The translations under genes and the position numbers were made by a program. The notes beneath the pieces are model-generated. The model did no database searches and was not told where the DNA came from. It saw only the letters and a list, made by a program, of their open reading frames with translations. A stretch of 64,000 nucleotides of DNA from the NCBI GenBank assembly GCA_032622095.1, contig CP136061.1, positions 172,553,107 through 172,617,106 on the forward strand, read 5' to 3'. The stretch is from Siphonodentalium dalli (lineage: Eukaryota; Mollusca; Scaphopoda; Gadilida; Siphonodentaliidae). Shown one piece after another: positions 44,943 to 54,559 of this stretch (position 1 is the stretch's first letter; every line of letters starts with the position of its first letter).

Positions 44943-45214
44943 GGCTGATGATACTGTTGTTGTTGGTGTTGTTGTTGTTGTTGTTGTTGGTGTTGTTGTC
45001 GTTGTTGTTGTGGCTGATGATACTGTTGTTGTTGTTGGTGTTGTTGTTGTTGTTGTTGTTGGTGTTGTTGGTGTTGTTGTTGTTGTTGTGGCTGATGATA
45101 CTGTTGTTGTTGTTGTTGTTGTTGTTCTGAAGGCGTGTGTTTAACTTTGATATGACGCTTCAAACTATCTTGCCAAGCATAGACACTTAAGCACTCTTCA
45201 CATTGATACTTCAT
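44825..45214 (-). CDS. C2H2 zinc finger with long Gln/His tract, left copy
   Basis: 129 codons. Residues 5-26 make one complete C2H2 finger: C5, C8, H21, H26 in C-x2-C-x12-H-x4-H spacing, with the hydrophobic positions expected. From residue 30 to the end the protein is almost all Gln interspersed with His and repeated QYHQPQQQ. A TATA-like TATATAAATATAG lies about 45 nt upstream of the ATG (45256-45268). A single finger is unlikely to give sequence-specific DNA binding alone, but Gln/His tracts are common in transcription regulators; the role is unknown. The stop codon is next to the GGATTTAGTCA motif. Confidence 0.6.
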
Positions 45215-45255
45215 TTTCCTATATAATCAGTGAAATCGAGCGTTCTTCTATGCAC

Positions 45256-45268
45256 CTATATTTATATA
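45256..45268 (-). promoter_or_regulatory. TATA-like box upstream of zinc-finger ORF, left arm
   Basis: TATATAAATATAG on the minus strand, conserved in the right arm at 48250-48262. Position relative to the ATG (about 45 nt) would give a short leader. Inference from sequence only. Confidence 0.4.
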
Positions 45269-45295
45269 GAACAGAAACAAGGGAAACGTGGTGGA

Positions 45296-45496
45296 CTAGT
45301 TAACTAGTTCAGGCTGTCGTTCACAACGTCTCTTAGTGTTGTTTGTACTGGATACAAATTTATCACATTGGCTACAATACAACCTACCTATCCAAATGTC
45401 AATGCAATTATGAGTGAATTCAATATGAGAGTATATATATAAGCATTTGTATCGACATCTCGTGAATCTATCGAAATATCTTACTTCTCTTTCCAA
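45296..45496 (-). CDS. Small Cys-containing ORF, left copy
   Basis: 66 codons, identical in both arms (right copy 48022-48222). It starts MEREVRYFDRF and contains CRYKC and LYCSQCDKF, the latter like the first half of a zinc finger, followed by a basic stretch with one more Cys but no matching histidines. It lies between the Bcl-2-like gene and the zinc-finger ORF on the same strand, with about 80 nt to the latter. Identity between arms is expected for the whole element, so conservation here is not independent evidence of coding. It could be a 5' part of the zinc-finger gene joined by splicing, or not translated. No family recognised. Confidence 0.4.
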   Translation of the reverse strand: MEREVRYFDRFTRCRYKCLYIYSHIEFTHNCIDIWIGRLYCSQCDKFVSSTNNTKRRCERQPELVN

Positions 45497-45668
45497 ATTG
45501 CGTAATAATTATGTTGAGGTTCAGTGGGTACGTCCTATATATCCAGCTGAAGGCAGAATGGACAATTGCTTCCTCTGATGTACAGTTAGTTTGAATCAGT
45601 AAACATATGCACATGATTGTGTCTGTGCAACTTGAAACAATACAATTAAAATCTGGTCGTTTTCGGCG

Positions 45669-45698
45669 GCGGCCGTAATGCGCATGTCAACGCCACGC

Positions 45699-45737
<39 letters not shown>
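45669..45737. repeat. (GGC)n block, left arm inner
   Basis: GGCCGTAATGCGCATGTCAA, then CCGCCGGCGGCGG repeats and GGTTAAGGATTTAGTCA, the same module as at 44718-44830. Mirrored at 47780-47850. Confidence 0.85.
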
Positions 45738-45738
<1 letters not shown>

Positions 45739-45873
45739 TAAGGATTTAGTCACAAATATGGCTTGTTTCCATTCATCGGAAAACTATGGGGGTAAGGTGG
45801 TGAGCGCCACCGAAAAAAGCAAGTGAGCGAGGGAAAAAAGAGAAAAATAACATGACAAGTGGTACATAGCACA

Positions 45874-45879
45874 ATTTAT
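45874..45879 (-). terminator. Polyadenylation signal of the Bcl-2-like gene, left arm
   Basis: AATAAA on the minus strand just after the predicted TAG stop, also present in the right arm at about 47641. Confidence 0.5.
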
Positions 45880-45887
45880 TATATTAA

Positions 45888-45978
45888 CTATTCACTGTCA
45901 CTTTCGTCCGAATTGTCATCACTTTCGTCAGATGTGTCATTTGTTTCGTCCATGAACTTTTCTAGCAATGGTCTGTAC

Positions 45979-46025
<47 letters not shown>

Positions 46026-46644
46026 ATTGATATTAATATGTTTGCCAATAATTTACACATCCATGAATCGATCTGAAAACATTATGGTTCATTGTCAACA
46101 TTTTTGACGAGTAGTTGTCAATATTTAGACATTCCTGGAAGAAATTATCCCAACTGCCTTCCCGTTCGACCCATTGGTCAGTGTATAATGTCACGATAGT
46201 GTGTGCCCATTGCACAATTTCGCTGACCAATGAGAAGTCGTTGTCTTTGTATGCTTTTAAACACATTTTTCCTGTGAACAGGAATGCAGCCATTATTCTC
46301 TCCCATGTGTAGGGGCCATCTTCCCGAAATATATTGTCCAACAAGTCACTAAATATATAGGGAAAATGATCCCTATCGTAATTGTCCAATTTCCCTGTCA
46401 GCTCATTTAACAGCCACATGTTATAATTTTCCATCTGTTGAAGTATTCTTCTTGTGCAGTCACGTATTTCATCTAACTCTGATAAATAAAAGTTATTAGT
46501 GTCTGGGTAATGAAAGCCGTTTCTCAGAATGATATGCCTGACATAACTTTTCATCAAATATTTCGTAACTGCGCCAACTTCCATACTGTTCAATTTCTTG
46601 AGCTGTGTATCCATTATTATTTTTTTCCCTTCTACGTCAGACAT
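45888..46644 (-). CDS. Bcl-2-like protein, intact left-arm copy
   Basis: Exon 1 (46644-46057) has 196 codons; unspliced, the frame runs to 46033 (203 codons). BH1-like sequence is at about 104-126 (NIFREDGPYTWERIMAAFLF) and BH2-like at 158-170 (QWVEREGSWDNFF), with helix-rich sequence before them as in the alpha-helical Bcl-2 fold. A GTAAAT donor (46056) and an AAAG acceptor (45978) bracket a 79-nt (TA)n-containing intron. The second exon (45977-45888) adds 29 residues, very acidic (Asp/Ser/Glu), and no hydrophobic tail anchor is present. AATAAA follows the stop by about a dozen bases. Bcl-2 family proteins control mitochondrial apoptosis; whether this one inhibits or promotes it cannot be told. 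A BH3-like segment near 60-75 is weak. Confidence 0.75.
45981..46018. repeat. (TA)n microsatellite inside predicted intron, left arm
   Basis: Pure TA run of about 36 bp ending in CACACA. It makes up half of the predicted 79-nt intron. Mirrored at 47503-47538. Confidence 0.9.
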
Positions 46645-46744
46645 AAAATATCAACAGTCCCTTTATTATGTTGAGTCAGCTAACCAATCAAAATGCATGA
46701 TATTAACGTGTTCCGACATGTTTCATTTCTAATTTTAGATGTTA
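46645..46744 (-). promoter_or_regulatory. Upstream region of intact Bcl-2-like gene
   Basis: On the minus strand an ATTGG box (46683-46687) and an AATAAAGG A/T-rich element lie 20-45 nt before the ATG. The whole stretch is missing from the right arm. Promoter function is inferred. Confidence 0.35.
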
Positions 46745-46946
46745 AATGTGCCGACATTGTTCTTTGTTGTTGTAAAAAAATTGGCGCGCGTGCGGCCCCC
46801 ATTCGTGTTGAGTATATCTCGCCACTGGTATGAGTAGGCCCCCTATGCCCATTTCCATCAAGCACCCAACCCACCCTCAGTTGTGTGTTAATTTTAAATT
46901 TGCTCAGCCCCGTCCCAATATAATCGACCTGCCAACTAGCACTGCA

Positions 46947-47023
46947 CGAAGTGCCTGGATTCATCCCTGTCAGAGGTTACTATCACAGCAGTTACATGGC
47001 ACACGAACTGATTGTACACAGAA
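46947..47023. other. Unique 77-bp spacer of the fold-back element
   Basis: The only part of the element present once, between the mirrored CTAGCACTGCA and TGCAGTGCTAG. No recognised motif. Confidence 0.85.
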
Positions 47024-47218
47024 TGCAGTGCTAGTTGGCAGGTCGATTATATTGGGACGGGGCTGAGCAAATTTAAAATTAACACACAACTGAGGGTGGG
47101 TTGGGTGCTTGATGGAAATGGGCATAGGGGGCCTACTCATACCAGTGGCGAGATATACTCAACACGAATGGGGGCCGCACGCGCGCCAATTTTTTTACAA
47201 CAACAAAGAACAATGTCG

Positions 47219-47495
47219 GCACATTTAATGGCTGCATTCCTGTTCACAGGAAAAATGTGTTTAAAAGCATACAAAGACAACGACTTCTCATTGGTCAGCG
47301 AAATTGTGCAATGGGCACACACTATCGTGACATTATACACTGACCAATGGGTCGAACGGGAAGGCAGTTGGGATAATTTCTTCCAGGAATGTCTAAATAT
47401 TGACAACTACTCGTCAAAAATGTTGACAATGAACCATAATGTTTTCAGATCGATTCATGGATGTGTAAATTATTGGCAAACATATTAATATCAAT

Positions 47496-47542
<47 letters not shown>

Positions 47543-47633
47543 GTACAGACCATTGCTAGAAAAGTTCATGGACGAAACAAATGACACATCTGACGAAAGT
47601 GATGACAATTCGGACGAAAGTGACAGTGAATAG
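47219..47633 (+). pseudogene. Bcl-2-like gene, truncated right-arm copy
   Basis: A 449-bp deletion removed the promoter-proximal 100 bp and the first 116 codons. The remaining frame carries residues 118 onward, so BH1 is cut through and BH2 kept. The frame happens to be open leftward to 47012, giving a 158-codon ORF whose first 70 or so residues come from non-coding arm sequence. The predicted donor (47465), 79-nt intron and acidic last exon (47544-47633) are identical to the left arm. Loss of half of the fold makes function unlikely. Confidence 0.7.
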
Positions 47634-47782
47634 TTAATATAATAAATTGTGCTATGTACCACTTGTCATGTTATTTTTCTCTTTTTTCCCTCGCTCACTT
47701 GCTTTTTTCGGTGGCGCTCACCACCTTACCCCCATAGTTTTCCGATGAATGGAAACAAGCCATATTTGTGACTAAATCCTTA

Positions 47783-47819
<37 letters not shown>

Positions 47820-48021
47820 GCGTGGCGTTGACATGCGCATTACGGCCGCCGCCGAAAACGACCAGATTTTAATTGTATTGTTTCAAGTTGCACAGACACA
47901 ATCATGTGCATATGTTTACTGATTCAAACTAACTGTACATCAGAGGAAGCAATTGTCCATTCTGCCTTCAGCTGGATATATAGGACGTACCCACTGAACC
48001 TCAACATAATTATTACGCAAT

Positions 48022-48222
48022 TTGGAAAGAGAAGTAAGATATTTCGATAGATTCACGAGATGTCGATACAAATGCTTATATATATACTCTCATATTGAAT
48101 TCACTCATAATTGCATTGACATTTGGATAGGTAGGTTGTATTGTAGCCAATGTGATAAATTTGTATCCAGTACAAACAACACTAAGAGACGTTGTGAACG
48201 ACAGCCTGAACTAGTTAACTAG
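48022..48222 (+). CDS. Small Cys-containing ORF, right copy
   Basis: 66 codons, the same protein as at 45296-45496 on the opposite strand. Motifs CRYKC and LYCSQC are unchanged. Confidence 0.4.
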   Translation: MEREVRYFDRFTRCRYKCLYIYSHIEFTHNCIDIWIGRLYCSQCDKFVSSTNNTKRRCERQPELVN

Positions 48223-48303
48223 TCCACCACGTTTCCCTTGTTTCTGTTCTATATAAATATAGGTGCATAGAAGAACGCTCGATTTCACTGATTATATAGG
48301 AAA

Positions 48304-48699
48304 ATGAAGTATCAATGTGAAGAAAGTGTCTATGCTTGGCAAGATAGTTTGAAGCGTCATATCAAAGTTAAACACACGCCTTCAGAACAACAACAACAAC
48401 AACAACAACAGTATCATCAGCCACAACAACAACAACAACACCAACAACACCAACAACAACAACAACAACAACACCAACAACAACAACAGTATCATCAGCC
48501 ACAACAACAACGACAACAACACCAACAACAACAACACCAACAACAACAACAGTATCATCAGCCACAACAACAACAACAACAACAACAACAACACCAACAA
48601 CAACAACAACACCACCACCAACAACAACAACAACACCAACAACAACAACACCAACAACAACAACAACATCACCACCAACAACAACAGTATCATCACTGA
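48304..48699 (+). CDS. C2H2/poly-Gln ORF, right copy with broken finger
   Basis: 131 codons. A 6-nt deletion relative to the left arm changes CEECLSVY to CEESVY and removes the second zinc-binding Cys, so the finger cannot form in its usual way. The Gln/His tract differs by several unit gains and losses (more HHHQQQQ near the end). TATATAAATAT precedes the ATG at 48250-48260. Probably a decaying copy. Confidence 0.5.
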   Translation: MKYQCEESVYAWQDSLKRHIKVKHTPSEQQQQQQQQYHQPQQQQQHQQHQQQQQQQHQQQQQYHQPQQQRQQHQQQQHQQQQQYHQPQQQQQQQQQHQQQQQHHHQQQQQHQQQQHQQQQQHHHQQQQYHH

Positions 48700-48956
48700 C
48701 TAAATCCTTAACCGCCGCCGCCGCCAATTTATTTGCATGCCATAGGATTATGTAGTTGCCGCCGCCGCCGCTGCCGGCGGCGCGGCGTTGACATGCGCAT
48801 TACAGCCGCCGCCGCCGCCGCCGCCGCGGGCGGCTGGTCGACTCGCATATATAAGAGAATGCATTGGCACAGGATAAAAAAAATCCCGACTTCCGACTGG
48901 ATTTGATATAGCGGGTCACATTTATGACTAAATCCTGAATTTAGTTTAATTTTTGA

Positions 48957-49165
48957 AGTTTTTTTAAATTTGTGAAATTTGTGAAATTTGTGAAGTTTTT
49001 GAAGTTTTTGAAGTTTTTGAAGTTTTTGAAATTTTTGAAGTTTTTGAAGTTTTTGAACTTTTTGAACTTTTTGAACTTTTTGACCTTTTTGACCTTTTTG
49101 AACTTTTTGAACTTTTTGAACTTTTTGAACTTTTTGACCTTTTTGAACTTTTTGGAAGTTTTCAA
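48957..49165. repeat. 9-bp minisatellite, right arm
   Basis: Mirror of 44335-44530 with slightly different unit number. Confidence 0.9.
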
Positions 49166-49563
49166 TGCGAGTGTCACTTTAACATTATCCCACAGTGTGC
49201 GCCATGTGTTACTTTAACATTCATCCATAGTGAGTGTCACTTTAATAATCATCCCCCGTGAGAGACTAGTATCCCTTTAATATTCAAGACTGAAGCTACC
49301 CCACCGAGATCATCACGTGATATACATGTAGATAATATACCATTCATATGGAGAAATCTGGATATAACCAGCGGGTCATGTCCGGACATGTCCAACCGGT
49401 ACAAATAGACCGACGCGTGGGCGGAGAATATAGGTCAAACTCCAACGGGACTACTGCAGAGAATGTAGGTCAAACTGTCTAGACTGGAGTACTGCGGAGT
49501 ATAGGTCGGATAGAGTTATCGTTCCTGAACTGGGGGCCAACTGGGCCCTGTATCATCATACAT

Positions 49564-50224
49564 AGCCTGAGATCGATTCTGGAGTGTTCTGGTGTCAACA
49601 TACACACTGTTCTAGGGGATCATAATTGTCACTTTTACTTGAGTATTTGGAGAAAAAAAATCAGCATATACAATAGTAATGACAATATGGAATTGATCAT
49701 AAGTTAACTCACCGTAAATCTTTCGCCACAGGTAGTTGGATCAACTTACAAAGACGGATGAACCATGAGTCCGTGAACATCATTTAGGAGCGTATAATAG
49801 ATGTAAATTTGTTCAGGTAACATACGATGTGAAAAATTGATGCAGAAAGCTATTTGAAGTTGAGAACAAAGTTGGATGAGGATTATCCCATAATGCACTG
49901 AATTAAAATTCTATCCAGTCCACAATTTATGTTGTGTTATTATTCTTTAAATCCCTCAAGTAATAATCTATCCCGGGGAAGTACTAGTAAGCATGATATA
50001 ATGCATGCAAGGCGAAACACTATCTTTTCAAAGAATAAAATTCATGATGAGACCTGAAAATTTACACCCTAACCCTATAGTTCCATGCACGAATTTAATA
50101 AGTATACGATATGACTCACGGTAGTCTCACGAGTGACTCGTGTCGAGTCTGTCGGACTAAAAATAGAACTCTGGTAATGTGATTCATTAACTCTGCACAC
50201 CCACGTCGATTTGTTAATCACCAG
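49564..50224. other. No recognised feature
   Basis: Unique-looking DNA outside the fold-back element, with a small CACGAGTGACTCGTG palindrome at about 50129. Confidence 0.5.
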
Positions 50225-50366
50225 TCAGGGGTGGCGCCAAGGGGGTGCCTTCGGCGCTCTCCCCGGGGCTGCCTTCGGCAGCCGCCGATGACCTTCGGTC
50301 ACCGGTCTAGCCCCCCTGTCGGGGACCATAGCCCCTCCGTCGGGGAAATCCTGGCGCCACCCCTGA
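50225..50366. mobile_element. hAT-like GGGGTGGCGCC MITE, both ends present
   Basis: CAGGGGTGGCGCCA at the left and TGGCGCCACCCCTG at the right are perfect inverted termini. The interior is GC-rich and self-complementary (GGCTGCCTTCGGCAGCC). The related partial copy at 43757-43900 lies in opposite orientation on the far side of the fold-back element. A matching 8-bp duplication is not evident. Confidence 0.7.
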
Positions 50367-50446
50367 TTGTGTGGTGTACAGGGCGAATGGTATTCTTGGA
50401 GATTTTGTGTACCTTACTCAATCGTACCGATAGAATCACGTAGATG

Positions 50447-50790
50447 CCGAAATTGTAACGTTAACGCCACCGGTGTATAATATGTTTATGAAAATATGAT
50501 AAATCGTATCGATAGAGTCAGGACAGGCTGAAATTTTAAACGTAAAGTCACCGGTGTAATAATATGTTGTTGAAAATATAAATAATTTGATAGACTGAAA
50601 ATAATATATAACCCATTGGGAGCCCCTGATGTATTCTTGTTTGTACCTTACGCAATCGTACCGATAGAATCACGTAGATGCTTAAATTGTAAAGTTAACG
50701 CCACCGGTGTATAATACGTTTTTGAAAATGTGTTAAATCGTATCGATAGAGTCAGGACTGAAATTCTAAACTTAAAGTCACTTGTTGTTG
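50447..50790. repeat. Two partial copies of dispersed repeat X
   Basis: CACGTAGATGC, TTAACGCCACCGGTGTATAA and AATCGTATCGATAGAGTCAG occur at about 50436 and again at about 50670; ACCCATTGGGAGCCCCTG at 50611 matches the reverse complement of 31020-31035. Confidence 0.75.
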
Positions 50791-50964
50791 AAAATAATAT
50801 GATTACGTCAATACGTAAGGACAACCCAAAACACGTACGTCCATCTATAAAATGATAAATGTATGTTTCATAGGAGTACCTGTATTTCTGGCCAACTTGG
50901 GATATATACGATCACGCCAGTACGTATGGACCGTAGGACGGCGACAGGTCACTCTGTGTCCAAA

Positions 50965-51150
50965 GGTTCGCTATTCCCAAGGTTCATTATACCGAAGTTT
51001 CGCCATTCCCAAGGTTCTCTATATTCCTCGATATTCAGAAGGATTTTATAACTTGTTATTTTGAAGTTTCATGTTATATTCTAAAGTTTTGAGAGGGTTC
51101 TTTATCATAAGACTCTTTTAATGAAGGAAATAACTTAAAGGTACTCAATC
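50965..51150. repeat. Inverted copy of the CCTTCGGAATA repeat segment
   Basis: Reverse complement of 40080-40250: TTCGCTATTCCCAAGGTTC units followed by ATATTCTAAAGTTTTGAGAG. Further CCTTCGGAATA units occur at 51420-51495. Confidence 0.75.
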
Positions 51151-51370
51151 CGATAAGACGCTGCTAAATAACTCTTTCTTTGGTTTCGGTGGGGAAAAAA
51201 ATATTTGATTAGTGTCGAGGAACCCACCCATCAAAGTTCAGAGTAATTAGATATCGATCTTTGCAGTTTGATAGTTTTATTGTTTCTGGGCCTGATCGTG
51301 CCATAAGGACGAGGTCAAACGGGCGGTCTTCCAGATAAAGATGGATAACTGTAAAATCGTGGTAATAATA
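51137..51370. repeat. Diverged dispersed repeat GGTACTCAATCCG, copy 1
   Basis: TTAAAGGTACTCAATCCGA, AAATATTTGATT, GTCGAGGAACCCAC, AGATAGATAA-like end. Copy 2 is at 52030-52265 in the same orientation, clearly diverged. Possibly a SINE or MITE family; no promoter boxes are recognised. Confidence 0.65.
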
Positions 51371-52029
51371 ACTACTTGGTATTAGAGTTGTCCACCTTTT
51401 CTGGTTAAATACGCCCAGAATAGCAAACCTTCAGAATAGCGAACCTTCGATGTCTGACTAAGAACCTTTGGAATATGGAACCTTCGAAATAATGAACGCG
51501 ATCCTGTATGAAGAGCCCATGACACGTCCATCAATAAATGAATACATGTCTCATGGGACTGTTTATATATACACATATAAGACTGGAGTAAAGTTGAGAC
51601 CAACGCGTCTTTGTTAATTTTGGTGCCCAGATTTCAACGAAATTTGGTGTGGTGACTCATGGTTCCCTGGCAGAGTGTATAATGGCGTTAGTTTTTCTAA
51701 ATTTTGATTTAAACAAATTTAAATGAATAAAAAAAATATGAATATATGTGAATATTTAGGTACAAATAAACCTATTTGCACGAGAATATGTCGCAGCACC
51801 AGATATAGAGGAATGTGGGCCACAGTTAGACATGGGTCAGAGTGAGATACTAGTATTGCCTCTAACATTTCTCTAATTTCCAGACCAATATTCATGGCGC
51901 CAGTCAAGCGATATTAACCATATAGCACATTTTACTATATTTCTTCAAAATGCAATCATCAGGTGAAGGTTGAATCTGGTCAAGCGACCAATTTTCAAGG
52001 CAAAATTATTTTAATTTAATTTTTGCAAT

Positions 52030-52265
52030 TTTAAAGGTACTCAATCCGAATTAACCCTCGCAGATTATTATTTCCTTGACTTCTGAGGTGAAAAATATTT
52101 GATTCAAGTCGAGGAACCCACAACATCAAAGCTCAGAGTGATCAGATACCGATTTTTAAAATCTATCATTATAATTTTAAGTGGCCCAGCAAACAGCAGA
52201 CGAGAATACTTTTTCTGACCAAATTGCAGATGAAGATAGATAATTCTAAAATCAACTGTTTTTTT
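52030..52265. repeat. Diverged dispersed repeat GGTACTCAATCCG, copy 2
   Basis: Partner of 51137-51370. The region 52266-53513 after it holds ORFs of 60-75 codons with no recognised domain. Confidence 0.65.
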
Positions 52266-53513
52266 GTGTTTGTCAGATGTTTGACAAATGAGCAATATTC
52301 CTTGAGCACAAAGTTAATAAATTACAAGTTTTTGTCAATTTTATGCTATAATTGACTGCAGTTTTTTTTGGAGCAATTTATCGATTCTGTCAACTGAAAC
52401 GGCATTTCAAAAAATCTTCTTGTTGTTGGAATCTGATGATATGGGGACTATTGATTCGGAATGAATCATTGAGGACCTTTAAGCGAAAAATATCTTTGTT
52501 GGATAAATTCACATATAATACTGAATACATTTTTATGAATAAAGGGTTACGTAGATGGGGCACAATGACTCAATGAGACATAATTTATGGCCTATGGTAG
52601 GATCCAACTTCAGTAGATGATAGGCACTTCAAAAAGGAATGAGATAATTTGCCAAATGACTATTGTTTTGGGGCTGGAGTAGATAAATAATTTAGATCAA
52701 ACAAACTGATGTCATTGTGCAATAGTGGTATGTTGTGTGCATTTCCTATATGGTTACTACTTAGGGGTGACCCCTTCTGTGAAGTAGATGATAAGAAACA
52801 AGTATTAAGGGTGGTCCCAGCTCGAGATTGCATGCTTGTTCGTGACTTTTATGAGCTTTTATCGTACTCTCAGATGTCTAAGCATTGTGATGGTCAATAA
52901 TAGTAATAGCGGAGACCTAGACTGAAATTAACAATATTGATGGAAATTTAATTCTATTTAAATTTAATTCTATACATGTCTCTTTGTCAAAAAACTTAAT
53001 CATCGTTGAGAATTTTATCTAAAATTACTAATCATGCGACACATGCTGCCACTATTGGTTAATAGGCATCTGATAGTATACAACCATTTTAATAATTGCC
53101 CGGGAGGAATGGCATTATTCTTGACAGGCATAGATACCTAGATGTTCATGGCATGGTCTGAGAAAATGCTACTAGATTAAACATTTATATGATTGCCTCA
53201 TTAGTCATGTATAACTAGAAGGTCGTGACAGTTCAACTACTAGTAAGTTGCCTGGAATTATTATGTTTAGCATACATATTATTCCAATCTCAATGTGTCA
53301 AGTCGACAATAGCAAGTACGCAGGGATATATTTAATATTTTTTCCACAAATAGCCACTAGTTAATATATATGCTAGCCATGCTGGTCAAGCTCCCGCTTA
53401 ATGTCTAAATCGAGAACACAGTGTTAAACTCATGAATTATTTAATATGTGAGAATGCTAAAACTTATCACCGTGCATTATAATTATTATATTTAACTTGA
53501 TGTGTCCATCACA

Positions 53514-53671
53514 GGAAACAGAATTCATACACACAGATGGAAAGTTGGCCCAGAAGCATATCCTCTCACCAGTCACTGCGCATGAACTCTGCAGTGTGCC
53601 GAGACCAGTTGGGATTGGGAGATATTCTTCTTTTCCTTCGCTCAACAAGAAGATAAACGACTCACTTTGTA
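53514..53671 (+). CDS. Orphan candidate exon
   Basis: Bounded by GTCCATCACAG|GAAACAG and ACTCACTTT|GTAAGTC, both good splice consensus, with an open frame giving about 52 residues: HTDGKLAQKHIL, then LCSVPRPVGIGRYSSFPSL and NKKINDSL. The composition is protein-like and distinct from the surrounding repeats. I do not recognise the family and found no partner exon nearby on this strand. It could belong to a gene extending outside the window or be an exon left from a decayed gene. The phase (starts in frame 0) does not follow directly from the donor at 32554. Confidence 0.4.
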
Positions 53672-54559
53672 AGTCACCAATTCACTGGGTTTTACATGTT
53701 TGTTACATCTGTGTGTTGACTGCTCTGTAGATGGCTAGAATTGAATTTTGACCTGAGTCACATTCACAGTGAGTGGGTGAGGCTGGGCTGATAACTAAAT
53801 TTACTAATCTGTAATCACTAAATAACAGAACAAGTCAAATCGCGGTGGTGATCAGTCTGCACAGACCAGTCCACATTTCACTCCAGTGACCTTCATTTTC
53901 ATATTTTTTTTCAGTCAGATTCGTCATTGAGTTTCTTTTTCCGACTGACTGATTTTCAGTTTTAAACTTCCAAGTTCAAAACAAGTTGTTGTTGTTATTC
54001 TTCTTCTCTTGACTGCTTTGACATCAAAGTCATTCCAGTAATGGGCTCGTTGTGCTATCTTCGCTTGTGTTTTCTCGTTTGTTCTTAACGCCTACGTGCG
54101 GTGATACCGTTGTATACATTTAAAATACGAGCGATAACAAGCAATTCAGTTTCAAATTTCGCAAATAAAAGAGCGCCACCATCTTGTAAAGAAAATACGT
54201 CATCATTTCCAATTAACGTTGCTATGGCTTGCCAGGGGACGTAATTTTCAAACTTTAACGGTACGGAATCTGTCGAGGTTTGCCGAATGCTATGCGCCCG
54301 TGTCAGCTAAATCCACATTAAGCATTTAATTTTGAATAAGGTTGATTTTGTGTTTCAAATTTAATAGTGTTGCTATGGGGAGGCTGATCGAAGAATAAAA
54401 ATAAATTCGTTTTATTAATTTGTCAATTCTATTCCAACATGGCGCCCACCATAGGCCCCATAGGTCTGAATCGCCCGGATGTAAAAACAATTTTTTCATG
54501 TTGATGGGGTATAGAAATTACTGACGTCACAACTATACTTGCGTCATTTACGCAATACT
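53672..54559. other. No recognised feature
   Basis: Non-repetitive DNA with an ACATGGCGCCCACCAT motif at 54438; no exon or repeat is assigned. Confidence 0.45.

Larger units (their letters stand above)
43936..49559. mobile_element. 5.6-kb fold-back element carrying Bcl-2-like and zinc-finger genes
   Basis: ATGATGATACAGGGCCCAGT at 43936 is exactly mirrored by the end at 49559, and ACAT flanks both sides (43932-43935, 49560-49563), a 4-bp target duplication. The arms are 43936-46946 and 47024-49559, with a 77-bp unique spacer, and are nearly identical apart from indels. The largest is 449 bp present only in the left arm (46293-46744, with 3-bp TTA microhomology at the junction). Each arm carries, from centre outward, a Bcl-2-like gene, a small Cys-containing ORF, a C2H2/poly-Gln ORF, GGC-repeat blocks and a 9-bp minisatellite. 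No transposase is seen. Confidence 0.9.

Noticed and set aside
44797-45144. Poly-Val and poly-Leu ORFs opposite the poly-Gln tract
   Set aside because: Antisense frames of the CAA/CAG-type repeat; only the frame with a C2H2 finger has non-repeat content.
43936-49559. Fold-back block as an assembly artefact from a fold-back long read
   Set aside because: Arms differ by specific indels and flanking ACAT duplications are present, so an artefact is unlikely, though not excluded without reads.
43936-49559. Polinton/Maverick or other virus-like element
   Set aside because: No polymerase, integrase, protease, ATPase or capsid-like ORF was recognised; the cargo alone does not justify the label.
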